From contig CAZLJD010000011.1 of the NCBI GenBank assembly GCA_964559865.1, positions 1-28,645 of the forward strand: a stretch of 28,645 nt of DNA, read 5' to 3'. The position numbers and the translations under genes were made by a program. Shown here one piece after another: positions 16,582-24,366 of this stretch; positions within the stretch are counted from its first letter, which is position 1; every line of letters begins with the position of its first letter. The stretch is from JAGHAJ01 sp964559865 [NCBI: uncultured Synergistota bacterium]. Lineage in GTDB: Bacteria > Synergistota > JAGHAJ01. The notes beneath the pieces are model-generated. The model was given only the letters and a program-made list of their open reading frames with translations. It made no database searches and was not told the DNA's origin.

Positions 16582-18352
16582 CCTTTACAAATCGATTGAA
16601 CAACGGGTGATACTGCATCCAGATTTCACAAGTGTTTCCGTACACACAGCTGTGGCTGTAGGTATCTCCTTTCTGTTGAGTTACTTACTCCGAAAACATA
16701 TAAAGGAACCAAAAAACACAAAATGGAAACACATTTTTAGATTTATAGTATCCACATTTCCAGTAGTCGTGTTCCTGTTGTATGTACTATTTTCAAGGGC
16801 TCTCTTCGGTTCAGTCGAGAGTGCACTATGGAGATTTTTGGTAAACACAACAATATTAGCTTTATTATGGAGGATAGCTGTAGTTTCTTATAAGGCATGG
16901 CTTGAAGATACCAAATTTAAGTGGCTTTCTCACCGCTTTCTTACCGTTATTAAGCTCAGCATTGTAGTGCTTATAGTTCTGAACGTAATCCACCTTTTGC
17001 ATATACCCTCAGTAGAATCCAAGATAGTTGTAATCTCACTAAAGGTAGTGGTTGTGGGTTTGGTAACAATCACCCTTATGCGCAAAGAGAGAGTGATGTC
17101 CGTCTTTCCCACACAGATAACCCTCCAAAGTTATCAAAAATTGCTTTTTGTTTTGAACAGGTTATATTATCCGTTAATTAGTATTTCTCTTGTTGTGCTT
17201 TTGGTGTGGGTTTTGGGATATTATGCAGGTTTTCAGAAGTTGTTCCTGCAATCGTGGATGGTTGTTGCACTATATGTTTTGTTTTCCTATATTCATGATC
17301 TCCTGCTTAAGTGGTATAAAGCAAAGCCAGACAGCTATAGAGGCAGGGTATATGACTTTACAATATATGTGTTGTCTATACTCTTTGTTTTTGCAGCACT
17401 TTCCATGGTTGGATTGTACGACCCTCTTGTGAAGTACGGCAAAATGATGATTGTCTTCTCTGCAAAGAATATCAGGATGTCTGCATATGACATAGTCAGA
17501 TCCGTGTTGCTTTTCATTGGTGTATACAGGTTTGCATGGTTCATGAGGGAATTTATAGAATCAAAGCTGTCAGTGGTGTTCAAATGGCCTGACACGGTGA
17601 AAGTACCCCTTTCATTGTTTGCATTCTACCTCACGGTAATGCTGGCAATACTACTGGCTTTAAAAGCACTTGGTATAGATCTAACTGCTCTATCCATATT
17701 TGCTGGAGCCCTGGGTGTTGGAGTTGGTATAGGACTACAAGACATAGCGAGGAACATGATCAGTGGCATAACCGTTTTGTTGAGCAAGACACTCAAGATA
17801 GGTGACCTTCTAATCATAGAGAATCATACGGGTAGGGTAGAGAAAATGGACATAAGATCCGTTACAATAAGAACACTGGACAATATAGAACTGATCATTC
17901 CCAGTCAGAGATTTATAAGCTCGCCAGTTGTAAACCTTACACACTCAAGTCCATTAATGAGAGTTCATATCCCATTCGGAGTGGCATATGGATCTGACCC
18001 GGATAAAGTGAGGGAAGTTGTCTTAAAAGCAGTAGAATCTTACAACTTCATAGAGAGAACCCCACCTCCTGAGGTGCTATTCTTAGAATTTGGAGATAAT
18101 TCTCTGAACTTTGAACTTGTGGTATGGTATAACTCAAGGTTTAGAGAAATGAAATTTTTACGCTCAGACATAAACTATATTATTCACAGAGCACTCACTG
18201 AGAATGGCATAGAAATTCCTTTCCCCCAGAGAGATGTGCACATCAGATCTGGCATACCATGGGGTGATATAATAGAAGCAATTGGAAGGTTTAAAAATAC
18301 AAAGAACGATAAGGAGGTAGAAAATGGTGGAGAGCTGGATAAAAGAGATTAA
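16562..18352 (+). CDS. Large MscS-family mechanosensitive channel
   Basis: This 596-residue membrane protein has a long multi-helix N-terminal region (several hydrophobic segments between about 20 and 370) before the MscS core. The pore helix is Gly/Ala-rich, AGALGVGVGIGLQDIARN, near residues 380-397, followed by the beta domain ('IIENHTGRVEKMDIRSVTIRT') and an alpha/beta C-terminal domain. E. coli MscS has 286 residues, so this resembles the larger YbiO/YnaI-type members. It would release solutes on hypo-osmotic shock. The tail is charged. The ATG lies inside the end of lysC and the 3' end runs 29 bases into pckA, so translation is coupled. Confidence 0.88.
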   Translation: MEQFLNSLYKSIEQRVILHPDFTSVSVHTAVAVGISFLLSYLLRKHIKEPKNTKWKHIFRFIVSTFPVVVFLLYVLFSRALFGSVESALWRFLVNTTILALLWRIAVVSYKAWLEDTKFKWLSHRFLTVIKLSIVVLIVLNVIHLLHIPSVESKIVVISLKVVVVGLVTITLMRKERVMSVFPTQITLQSYQKLLFVLNRLYYPLISISLVVLLVWVLGYYAGFQKLFLQSWMVVALYVLFSYIHDLLLKWYKAKPDSYRGRVYDFTIYVLSILFVFAALSMVGLYDPLVKYGKMMIVFSAKNIRMSAYDIVRSVLLFIGVYRFAWFMREFIESKLSVVFKWPDTVKVPLSLFAFYLTVMLAILLALKALGIDLTALSIFAGALGVGVGIGLQDIARNMISGITVLLSKTLKIGDLLIIENHTGRVEKMDIRSVTIRTLDNIELIIPSQRFISSPVVNLTHSSPLMRVHIPFGVAYGSDPDKVREVVLKAVESYNFIERTPPPEVLFLEFGDNSLNFELVVWYNSRFREMKFLRSDINYIIHRALTENGIEIPFPQRDVHIRSGIPWGDIIEAIGRFKNTKNDKEVENGGELDKRD

Positions 18353-19802
18353 AGGAGGTTTGAATCTTACCTATGTAGAAAGTAGTGAGCTAAGAGCCCT
18401 TGCCAAGAAGGACGAAATCAAAACCAAAAATGGCATACCTGTGTATCACACTAAAATAAAGTCAAGGAGTGCAGCATTTACAAGGAATGTCTACACTATT
18501 GACAAAGAAACGGAAGAAAAAATTAAGAAGGGTATGTCCTACCTTCAATCGTCGGATTTTGTCTTCTTGGATAGGGTAATAGGACAAAATCCAAACAATA
18601 GATTTGGTGTAAGACTCTATGTGCCAAAAGATTATGCAAGGCTTGCCTATATGTTTGCAGAGAACTTCTTTCCTCCAGAGGGCAAAGAACCCGAGATAGT
18701 GACAGTATGCGTGCCAAATTGGGATGGCAGGGAAATCCTCGTATTTCCAAATGAAAAAACTACATATATACTCGGCTCAGACTACTATGGCGAGGTTAAA
18801 ATGTCCTTCTTAAGAATGGCTATGCACATCATGAGAGAGGAGAGAAATGGTCTTGGTTTACATGCTGGTAGCAAAGTCTACAGAATAAAGACAGGAGGTG
18901 AGTTGAAAGACAGGGGTGTTCTTATCTTCGGACTGAGTGGGACTGGCAAGACTACCATAACTTGCGCAGACCACGGCTTAAGGGATCCTGAGCGAGTATT
19001 CATACTTCAGGACGATATTAATATGTTGACATATTCCGGCTTCTCTTATGGTACGGAAAAGAACTTCTATGTAAAGACAGATAGTATAACTTCTCAACCT
19101 GCATTGCTTGAAGCTGCATTATCCAAGGGTGCCATAGCTGAAAACGTCTTTGTTAAAGACGATGGAACAATAGATTTTGATAATCTTTCTATAAGCACTA
19201 ATGGAAGATGCATAGTCCAAAGAGAAAAGGTGAAATACACCACAGATAACATTGATCTTGAAAGGGTAGATGTCGTCTTTTTCAATACGAGAAGGTATGA
19301 CATTCCCCCAGTAGGAAGATTTGTTTCTCCTGCACAGGCTGCTGCATTTTTAATGCTTGGTGAATCCACAATAACATCTGCAGATGACCCCAATAGGGTA
19401 GGAGAATCCAAGAGAGTTGTTGCTTTTGACCCATTCATAATTGATAATCATCACAAAAACGGAAATAGGTTCTTTGAGATACTAAACCAGAATCCTAATA
19501 TAAAGGTGTACTTGCTGAATACAGGAAAGATAGGTGGACTCGAAGGTGTAAAGATAACACCTAATATTACATTCTCCATTGTGGAAGCCATAATGAGGGA
19601 TGAAATCGTATGGGAATTTAACGCTGACTTGGGATATGATGTTGCTAAGGATATACCAGATGTAGATATCTCTGTGTTTGACCCTTATAAAATATATGGT
19701 AAACAGAAGTTCTCGAAGATAATGAACGCCCTTAGAGAGGAGAGAAAGAGCTATTTGAGCAAGTTTTCGGGGTTAAAGGGTGAGATTAGAGAAGCCGTAT
19801 GA
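18324..19802 (+). CDS. Divergent ATP-dependent PEP carboxykinase-like protein
   Basis: This 492-residue protein is of the PEPCK family, which interconverts oxaloacetate and phosphoenolpyruvate with a nucleotide. The P-loop GLSGTGKT is clear at 203-210, followed by LQDDINML (metal-binding Asp pair, 230-231), GAIAENVFV, STNGRC, PPVGRFVSPAQAAAF and YLLNTGKIGG, all in PEPCK order. By eye, several active-site blocks depart from the bacterial ATP enzyme: GEMKKG is GEVKMS (the second lysine, a Mn ligand in E. coli, is Met), MHCSAN is LHAGSK (His kept), and GRSPKDK is SRSAAFT. Function may be canonical in a separate clade or altered. ATG 18324 has AAGGAGGTAGAA upstream. dapA follows after 12 bases. 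Confidence 0.75.
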   Translation: MVESWIKEIKGGLNLTYVESSELRALAKKDEIKTKNGIPVYHTKIKSRSAAFTRNVYTIDKETEEKIKKGMSYLQSSDFVFLDRVIGQNPNNRFGVRLYVPKDYARLAYMFAENFFPPEGKEPEIVTVCVPNWDGREILVFPNEKTTYILGSDYYGEVKMSFLRMAMHIMREERNGLGLHAGSKVYRIKTGGELKDRGVLIFGLSGTGKTTITCADHGLRDPERVFILQDDINMLTYSGFSYGTEKNFYVKTDSITSQPALLEAALSKGAIAENVFVKDDGTIDFDNLSISTNGRCIVQREKVKYTTDNIDLERVDVVFFNTRRYDIPPVGRFVSPAQAAAFLMLGESTITSADDPNRVGESKRVVAFDPFIIDNHHKNGNRFFEILNQNPNIKVYLLNTGKIGGLEGVKITPNITFSIVEAIMRDEIVWEFNADLGYDVAKDIPDVDISVFDPYKIYGKQKFSKIMNALREERKSYLSKFSGLKGEIREAV

Positions 19803-19814
19803 GGAGGGATTTTT

Positions 19815-20708
19815 ATGTGGTGGAAAGGGTTGTTAGTTGCTATGGTAACTCCCTTTAAGGAAGATGGGACTGTTGACGTGGAGGGAATAAGGAGAATTGT
19901 AGAGTTTCACATCAATAGTGGAACCGATGTGCTTGTTCCCTGTGGAACTACAGGTGAAGTAGCTACACTCTTTGAGGAGGAATGGGAGCTTGTTATAAAG
20001 ACAGTTGTAGATGCATCTGCAGGGAGAATAAAGGTTGTCGCCGGTGCTGGCGGATATAACACAGCAGAAGTTGTAGAAAGAGCAAGGACAGCACAACAGC
20101 TTGGTGTAGATGGAATATTGTCTGTTTGCCCGTATTACAACAAGCCCACTCAAGAGGGTCTCTATCAACATTTCAAGAAAGTAGCAGAGTCTGTAAGCAT
20201 ACCTGTAATAGTGTACAATGTGCCATCAAGAACATCAAGAAACATAGAACCAGCTACAATAAGGCGCCTTTCCGAAGTAGATAATATTGTTGCTATTAAA
20301 GAGGCAAGTGGAAATGTAGAGCAGGCTATGGAGATAAAGTACCTATGCGGAGATAGAATAACACTCCTGTCAGGTGAAGATTCACTTACATTACCCCTCA
20401 TGTCTGTGGGTGGAAAAGGTATAGTTTCAGTAGTAGGCAATATCATTCCCCAAGATGTAAAGGCTTTGATATCAGCGTTTGAAAGAGGTGACACACAATC
20501 CGCATATAACTGGGCTATAAAGCTGTTTCCCATTTCGAAGGCAATGTTTATAGAGACCAACCCCATACCAGTTAAGACTGCAATGAACATCCTTAAGATG
20601 CCTGCAGGTCCTTTAAGATTGCCACTCACTCCTATGCAAGAAGAGAACAAAAGAAAACTATACGATGTACTGTTGTCCTATGGGTTAATAGAAGGTGAAA
20701 AGGTATGA
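19815..20708 (+). CDS. dapA: 4-Hydroxy-tetrahydrodipicolinate synthase
   Basis: It condenses pyruvate with aspartate semialdehyde, the first committed lysine/DAP step. The 297-residue TIM barrel has GTTGEVATL (44-52), the YNVPSRT block with Tyr134 and Arg139, and the Schiff-base lysine 162 in IKEASG. The SVVGNIIP block and C-terminal PLRLPLTP are also usual. Length and motifs are standard. RBS GAGGAGGG precedes the ATG. It overlaps dapB by 4 bases (ATGA), which gives coupled synthesis of consecutive enzymes. Related aldolases such as NanA share the fold, but the dapB partnership fixes the call. Confidence 0.96.
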   Translation: MWWKGLLVAMVTPFKEDGTVDVEGIRRIVEFHINSGTDVLVPCGTTGEVATLFEEEWELVIKTVVDASAGRIKVVAGAGGYNTAEVVERARTAQQLGVDGILSVCPYYNKPTQEGLYQHFKKVAESVSIPVIVYNVPSRTSRNIEPATIRRLSEVDNIVAIKEASGNVEQAMEIKYLCGDRITLLSGEDSLTLPLMSVGGKGIVSVVGNIIPQDVKALISAFERGDTQSAYNWAIKLFPISKAMFIETNPIPVKTAMNILKMPAGPLRLPLTPMQEENKRKLYDVLLSYGLIEGEKV

Positions 20709-21454
20709 TAAGGGTAATCGTTTCTGGTGGGCTTGGTAGGATGGGTAGCAAGGTAGTCGAAGCAGTCAAGGGAGCAGAAGATATGGATTTGGTAGGTATA
20801 CTGGAACAAAAAGAAGGTAAAGTGGGGGATGTGAAAGTATACAAAAACATAGACGATGTGATAGAGTTATGCGATGTAGTAGTTGAATTTTCCACTCCAG
20901 AGGCCACCATTTCTCATGTTAATGTACTCAGGAGAAGTGGTAAGGCTATGGTAATAGGAACAACAGGCTTTAGTGACTCACAGGTAGATGAGATCAGAGA
21001 TGCGTCAGTGAACATACCTATACTACTCTCACCAAACATGTCGTGGGGAGCAAATGTCATGGCCAAATTAGCAGGACTTCTCAGCAATATGCTTGAGGGA
21101 TATGACATAGAAGTAGTCGAGTTTCATCACAAGTTCAAGAAAGATGCACCTTCGGGTACTGCGAAGCTCTTGGTAGATACAGTAAAACAAGATGATTCAG
21201 AAATAGTATATGGTAGAAAAGGTTACTCTCTTAGGAAACGAGGTGAAATAGGCGTACACTCGTTGAGAGGCGGAGATGTAGTGGGAGAACATAAACTTAT
21301 ATGGGCAGGTACGGGTGAAAGAATAGAATTAACACACATTGTTTGGGATAGAAATGCCTTTGCTTATGGTACGTTAAAAGCTATTAGATTTATTTCCACA
21401 AGACCTGCTGGGCTGTATAGTCCGAGAGACATGTTTGAGGAGGTAGAAGAATGA
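20705..21454 (+). CDS. dapB: 4-Hydroxy-tetrahydrodipicolinate reductase
   Basis: It reduces the DapA product with NAD(P)H. The 249-residue protein begins with the Rossmann motif SGGLGRMG (7-14) and has VVEFSTPEA, GTTGFS and the catalytic stretch EFHHKFKKDAPSGTA (139-153, with His141/His142 and Lys145). It is slightly shorter than E. coli DapB (273). The ATG overlaps the dapA stop, and its own stop overlaps the next ATG, so three genes are chained by 4-base overlaps. Confidence 0.96.
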   Translation: MIRVIVSGGLGRMGSKVVEAVKGAEDMDLVGILEQKEGKVGDVKVYKNIDDVIELCDVVVEFSTPEATISHVNVLRRSGKAMVIGTTGFSDSQVDEIRDASVNIPILLSPNMSWGANVMAKLAGLLSNMLEGYDIEVVEFHHKFKKDAPSGTAKLLVDTVKQDDSEIVYGRKGYSLRKRGEIGVHSLRGGDVVGEHKLIWAGTGERIELTHIVWDRNAFAYGTLKAIRFISTRPAGLYSPRDMFEEVEE

Positions 21455-22443
21455 TACTTTCCAGGATACCGAGAATACGATTAGGAGATTTCCCCACCCC
21501 TATAAGCAGATTGAACAAACTCTCTCAGCAGCTTGATGAGATCTCTATATTCATAAAAAGAGACGACATGCCGTTTGTATCTCTGGGTGGAAACAAGATA
21601 AGAAAGCTTGAATTCCTGATGGCAGATGTGATAGATAAAGGAGCGAATGTAATCGTAACAACAGGTGGTACCCAGTCCAATTGGGCACAGTTAACGGCAG
21701 TTGTAGCTTCAACTTACGGTATAGATTCCATTCTACTATTAGAGGGCACCCCTGATGCGGAACTGCAGGGCAATTATCTCATCGACAAAATTGTCGGTGC
21801 AGAAGTTAGATGGATCACAGAAAATGCCTATAGTGGCATAGATAAAGTCCTTGAGGATGTTGCAGACGAACTGCGTTCAAAGGGTAAAAAACCTTATGTG
21901 ATATCCATAGGGGGTTCTACACCCCTGGGTGATATAGGATACGTACTGTGTGGACTTGAAATTGTGCAACAAGCAGTGGAGATGGGAGTAGATTTTGACC
22001 ATGTTGTTATTACTACAGGCTCTGGTGGAACCACAGCTGGACTGGTCTTGGGCTTAAAAATGTTCAACCCTGCCACGAGGGTAACTGGTTTTAGCATAGC
22101 AAGGAGCAAGGAGGAGCTTGTACCGTTGATCGTAAACATCGCCAACGAATCAGCAGAATTGATAGAAACGAATGTCCGAGTAAATGAAGATGATTTTGAT
22201 ATAGTGGATGAATATATTGGCAATGGATATGCAAGTAAAACTAAAGAATCTATAGAAGCAATAAAGCTACTATTAAGAACAGAAGGCATTTTGCTTGACC
22301 CAATATACACAGGCAAAACATTTGCAGGCTTGCTTGCAGAAGCCAAAAAAGGCAGGTTCGGAAAGAATAGCAATGTCCTGTTTGTTCACACAGGTGGATA
22401 TGGTGGAGTGTTTGGTTTTAGCAAATACTTTGCAGAGTTGTAA
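21451..22443 (+). CDS. D-cysteine desulfhydrase / ACC deaminase-like PLP enzyme
   Basis: This 330-residue fold-type II PLP enzyme has the Schiff-base lysine 49 in LGGNKIRKLEF, the substrate loop TTGGTQSNWAQLTA, the phosphate-binding TGSGGTTAGLVLG and the C-terminal block VHTGGYGGVFGF. The family covers D-cysteine desulfhydrase (D-cysteine to pyruvate, sulfide and ammonia), ACC deaminase and L-cysteate lyase; sequence alone does not separate them, though D-cysteine desulfhydrase is commonest in non-plant bacteria. It starts inside the dapB stop (ATGA). Deamination yields pyruvate, the DapA co-substrate, which may explain its place. Last large gene of the operon. Confidence 0.85.
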   Translation: MILSRIPRIRLGDFPTPISRLNKLSQQLDEISIFIKRDDMPFVSLGGNKIRKLEFLMADVIDKGANVIVTTGGTQSNWAQLTAVVASTYGIDSILLLEGTPDAELQGNYLIDKIVGAEVRWITENAYSGIDKVLEDVADELRSKGKKPYVISIGGSTPLGDIGYVLCGLEIVQQAVEMGVDFDHVVITTGSGGTTAGLVLGLKMFNPATRVTGFSIARSKEELVPLIVNIANESAELIETNVRVNEDDFDIVDEYIGNGYASKTKESIEAIKLLLRTEGILLDPIYTGKTFAGLLAEAKKGRFGKNSNVLFVHTGGYGGVFGFSKYFAEL

Positions 22444-22514
22444 AGTCTAAAAGCCTTCTATCCGAATAAATAAGGAACCAGCCATAGTCTCAAGGAGGAG
22501 AGAGGTGGTATACC

Positions 22515-22679
22515 ATGGTAGAAGGGATTGCAAATGCAGCTATGCAAAACAAGCAGGTTGAGCTTCTCCTCACCGTCCAAACAAAGCTCATGAAAAAGCA
22601 GATGGATCTGCAAAAGGAGATGATGAATGAGTTGCTACAATCTCTCGGAGTTGGGAGCAACCTCAACGTGGTAGGATAA
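22515..22679 (+). CDS. Small YjfB-like putative motility protein
   Basis: This is a 54-residue reading frame, short enough to be skipped by gene finders. It begins MVEGIANAAMQNKQVELL and continues as one amphipathic, Met- and Lys-rich helix, ending in SLGVGSNLNVVG. The layout (short N-terminal IAxxAMxxxQ, helix, then LLQSLG) resembles YjfB-type putative motility proteins of Bacillus and relatives. Function is unknown. ATG 22515 follows two ribosome-like sites, AAGGAGG and AGAGGTGG, with the nearer one about 8 bases away. A strong terminator starts 25 bases after the stop. A degenerate sigma-28-like element lies at the end of the preceding gene. Confidence 0.65.
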   Translation: MVEGIANAAMQNKQVELLLTVQTKLMKKQMDLQKEMMNELLQSLGVGSNLNVVG

Positions 22680-22704
22680 GTTAGAGGACAACCGCTGGCT
22701 GGGT

Positions 22705-22740
22705 AAAAGGGCAAGAGCTTTTTCTCTTGCCCTTTTTTTG
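22705..22740 (+). terminator. Rho-independent terminator of the long operon
   Basis: AGGGCAAGAG (22708-22717) pairs perfectly with CTCTTGCCCT (22724-22733) around a six-base loop; flanking AAA/TTT extend the stem. Seven Ts follow. This closes transcription from the lysC-dap operon and the small YjfB-like gene. Confidence 0.93.
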
Positions 22741-22755
22741 TTTATACCTTATAAT
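22727..22755 (+). promoter_or_regulatory. Promoter of the 22800-25305 gene cassette
   Basis: A perfect TATAAT (22750-22755) lies 17 bases after TTGCCC (22727-22732), four of six -35 matches; the -35 overlaps the terminator stem. TTGTTT-16-TAGAAT (22738-22765) is a weaker alternative. Either gives a short leader before the GTG at 22800. Confidence 0.5.
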
Positions 22756-22799
22756 ATGATAGAATACCTGATATTAATTAGGGGGAAGGGGTGAATGGT

Positions 22800-23153
22800 G
22801 TGGAAGGCGAAGAACTCTTGAAGAAACTGAAAGAGAGATGGTTTGATCTCCTGCAAGCCATGAAAAACATTGATAAGGAATTATTCTCTTATTTCATGAA
22901 TGGTGAGCCAACGGCTATCGAAGAAAAGAACAATAAGATATTTATATACTTCCGTTATCTCGACATTCCACTTATTGATTATGTTGAAGAAGCACAGAAC
23001 AAAAGAATAGTTGAGGACCTGTTCAAAAAGGTATTGGAGGTAGATAAGGAGATTGTGTGTGCTGTTGAAAACATACCAGACATTCCTGATGTAACCCGTT
23101 ATCTTGAGGATACTAAAGAGGAAAAGGAAAAAGATAGCGCTGGAAAAAGATGA
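22800..23153 (+). CDS. Hypothetical protein, acidic, helical
   Basis: I do not recognise this 117-residue protein. It has no signal or membrane segment and is predicted soluble. Charged helices flank a middle strand-like part (KIFIYFRYLDIPLIDYV), and the C-terminal 20 residues are almost all Glu, Lys and Asp. I prefer GTG 22800, 8 bases after AAGGGG; the frame is also open from GTG 22791, but that codon touches the ribosome site. It overlaps the next gene by 4 bases (ATGA), so it is translationally coupled to an exported CsgG/FlgT-like protein and may assist it. Confidence 0.7.
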   Translation: MEGEELLKKLKERWFDLLQAMKNIDKELFSYFMNGEPTAIEEKNNKIFIYFRYLDIPLIDYVEEAQNKRIVEDLFKKVLEVDKEIVCAVENIPDIPDVTRYLEDTKEEKEKDSAGKR

Positions 23154-23929
23154 AAACCTTATCTTGGTTTGTTTTACTTGTCTTAACACTTTCGACGGGT
23201 GTATCTTTCTCCTATCCTATAAAGATTGGAGTTTTGCCCTTTAAGAATAGCAGTGGCTTTGTTATTTATCCCGATAAGTATACAGTAGAGGATGTATTTG
23301 GGAAAAACTTTACAAAAGAAGTGGCAGAAATATTGATGTTGTCCCCACGATTTGAAGTCTTCCTTGCTGAGGAAGACGCTACCTCTGTAAACTATCTCAT
23401 TGGTGGAAAGATCGTTCGATGTTTTTTTCATACATCCCATTTTATAGGCACAAGTAGTCGTGCAGAAGTGTGGATAAATGCCTTTATGATTAAGAATAGG
23501 AGAATAGTGTTTAAGAAGTTATTTGTAGGTGAAGATAGAACATATTCCCCTGTGTTCAATCCGAAGTCAATAAAAACATGGCGTGATTTGTATCATACAG
23601 CGCTTGGTGGAGCTATAAGGAAGGCTGCTGTACTGATTGCAGATGAAGTTTCTGCGTATTTGCCACTTATAGGGAAAGTTATAGGAGTAACAGAAAACGG
23701 AAATATCATCATAGACATCGGCAAAAAGGATGGAGTGAAGGCAGGAATGATATTTAGATTAAGGACGAAGACAAAAATAGGGAAAAAAAGTGCTGTCTGG
23801 GGAAAAACAGTTTCAAAGTATAGGGTAGTGGCATTAGAGTTACACAGAGCACTCTTGAAGCCATTGCTCACAAAAAAGAAGTTTCTCGCAAAGAGGGGTG
23901 ATATACTTATCCACGGAGTTTACCCATAG
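23150..23929 (+). CDS. Exported CsgG/TolB-N-like protein with FlgT-like C-terminal domain
   Basis: This 259-residue protein has a clear signal peptide (MKTLSWFVLLVLTLSTGVSF). The mature part starts IKIGVLPFKNSSG, the opening of CsgG/LpoB/TolB-N-type domains. The later segment VIGVTENGNIIIDIGKKDG and 'KAGMIFRLRTKT' (about 176-210) resembles the small beta domain at the C-terminus of FlgT and related envelope proteins. No lipobox cysteine is present, so it is probably periplasmic or peripherally attached to an outer layer. It may be part of an envelope or secretion structure; CsgG pore-forming ability is not implied. Domain calls are by pattern only. It starts inside the upstream stop, and the next gene begins directly after it. 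Confidence 0.6.
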   Translation: MKTLSWFVLLVLTLSTGVSFSYPIKIGVLPFKNSSGFVIYPDKYTVEDVFGKNFTKEVAEILMLSPRFEVFLAEEDATSVNYLIGGKIVRCFFHTSHFIGTSSRAEVWINAFMIKNRRIVFKKLFVGEDRTYSPVFNPKSIKTWRDLYHTALGGAIRKAAVLIADEVSAYLPLIGKVIGVTENGNIIIDIGKKDGVKAGMIFRLRTKTKIGKKSAVWGKTVSKYRVVALELHRALLKPLLTKKKFLAKRGDILIHGVYP

Positions 23930-23930
23930 C

Positions 23931-24365
23931 GTGTGGTTAGTGTTAGATATAGGGATATATAAAACAGGCTATGTTGTATCGGACGCAAGTGGGAATATTA
24001 TAGAGCATGGTATCATATACGCTAAGCATAACAAAGGTAGGAAGAAAGTAGGGGAAAAACGTTTTTTTATTGAGACTGACGACATGAATGAAACTATAAG
24101 ATCTCTTATTGAAAAATGGGGAGTTGGCAAGGTTATAGTGGGTAATGGTATCCCATTCGAGAGGGTAGGAACAAGTGGAGTTGAAGTGGAGGAGGTAGAT
24201 GAGACAAACTCTACGCGTGATGCTGTTGCAGTTTTCTGGAAGAAGCATCGCGTAAAGGGATTAAGAGATTGGATAGGAAAACTGCTTGGGGTTGTACCCG
24301 GAGACTATGACGATTACGCTGCAATGGTTATACTAAACAGGTACAGAGAAAGGGTGGAGAAATGA
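23931..24365 (+). CDS. RuvX/YqgF-like RNase H-fold protein
   Basis: This 144-residue protein keeps the layout of YqgF/RuvX nucleases: VLDIGIYKTGYVVSD (strand with first Asp, near residue 5), VGKVIVGNGIPF, VEEVDETNSTRDA (cf. DERLTT..A) and a C-terminal DDYAAMVILNRY. The three acidic positions of an RNase H-like site therefore seem present. The GLPxxxxG loop is altered, so I do not call it the housekeeping 16S rRNA-processing enzyme; a second, canonical copy may exist elsewhere. GTG 23931 is chosen because the RNase H strand starts there and GGAG lies 10 bases upstream. It lies between exported proteins, an odd context. Confidence 0.62.
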   Translation: MWLVLDIGIYKTGYVVSDASGNIIEHGIIYAKHNKGRKKVGEKRFFIETDDMNETIRSLIEKWGVGKVIVGNGIPFERVGTSGVEVEEVDETNSTRDAVAVFWKKHRVKGLRDWIGKLLGVVPGDYDDYAAMVILNRYRERVEK

Positions 24366-24366
24366 A

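Noticed and set aside
22444-22706. c-di-GMP riboswitch or small RNA around the YjfB-like gene; 7-base complementarity between CCAGCCA (about 22478) and TGGCTGG (about 22696)
   Set aside because: Conserved GEMM core segments are missing, and a 7-base match over 220 bases is expected by chance.
23150-23929. True CsgG curli secretion channel
   Set aside because: Only the opening IGVLPFKN-type strand is similar; there is no lipobox, the protein is short of the pore region, and no curli genes are near.
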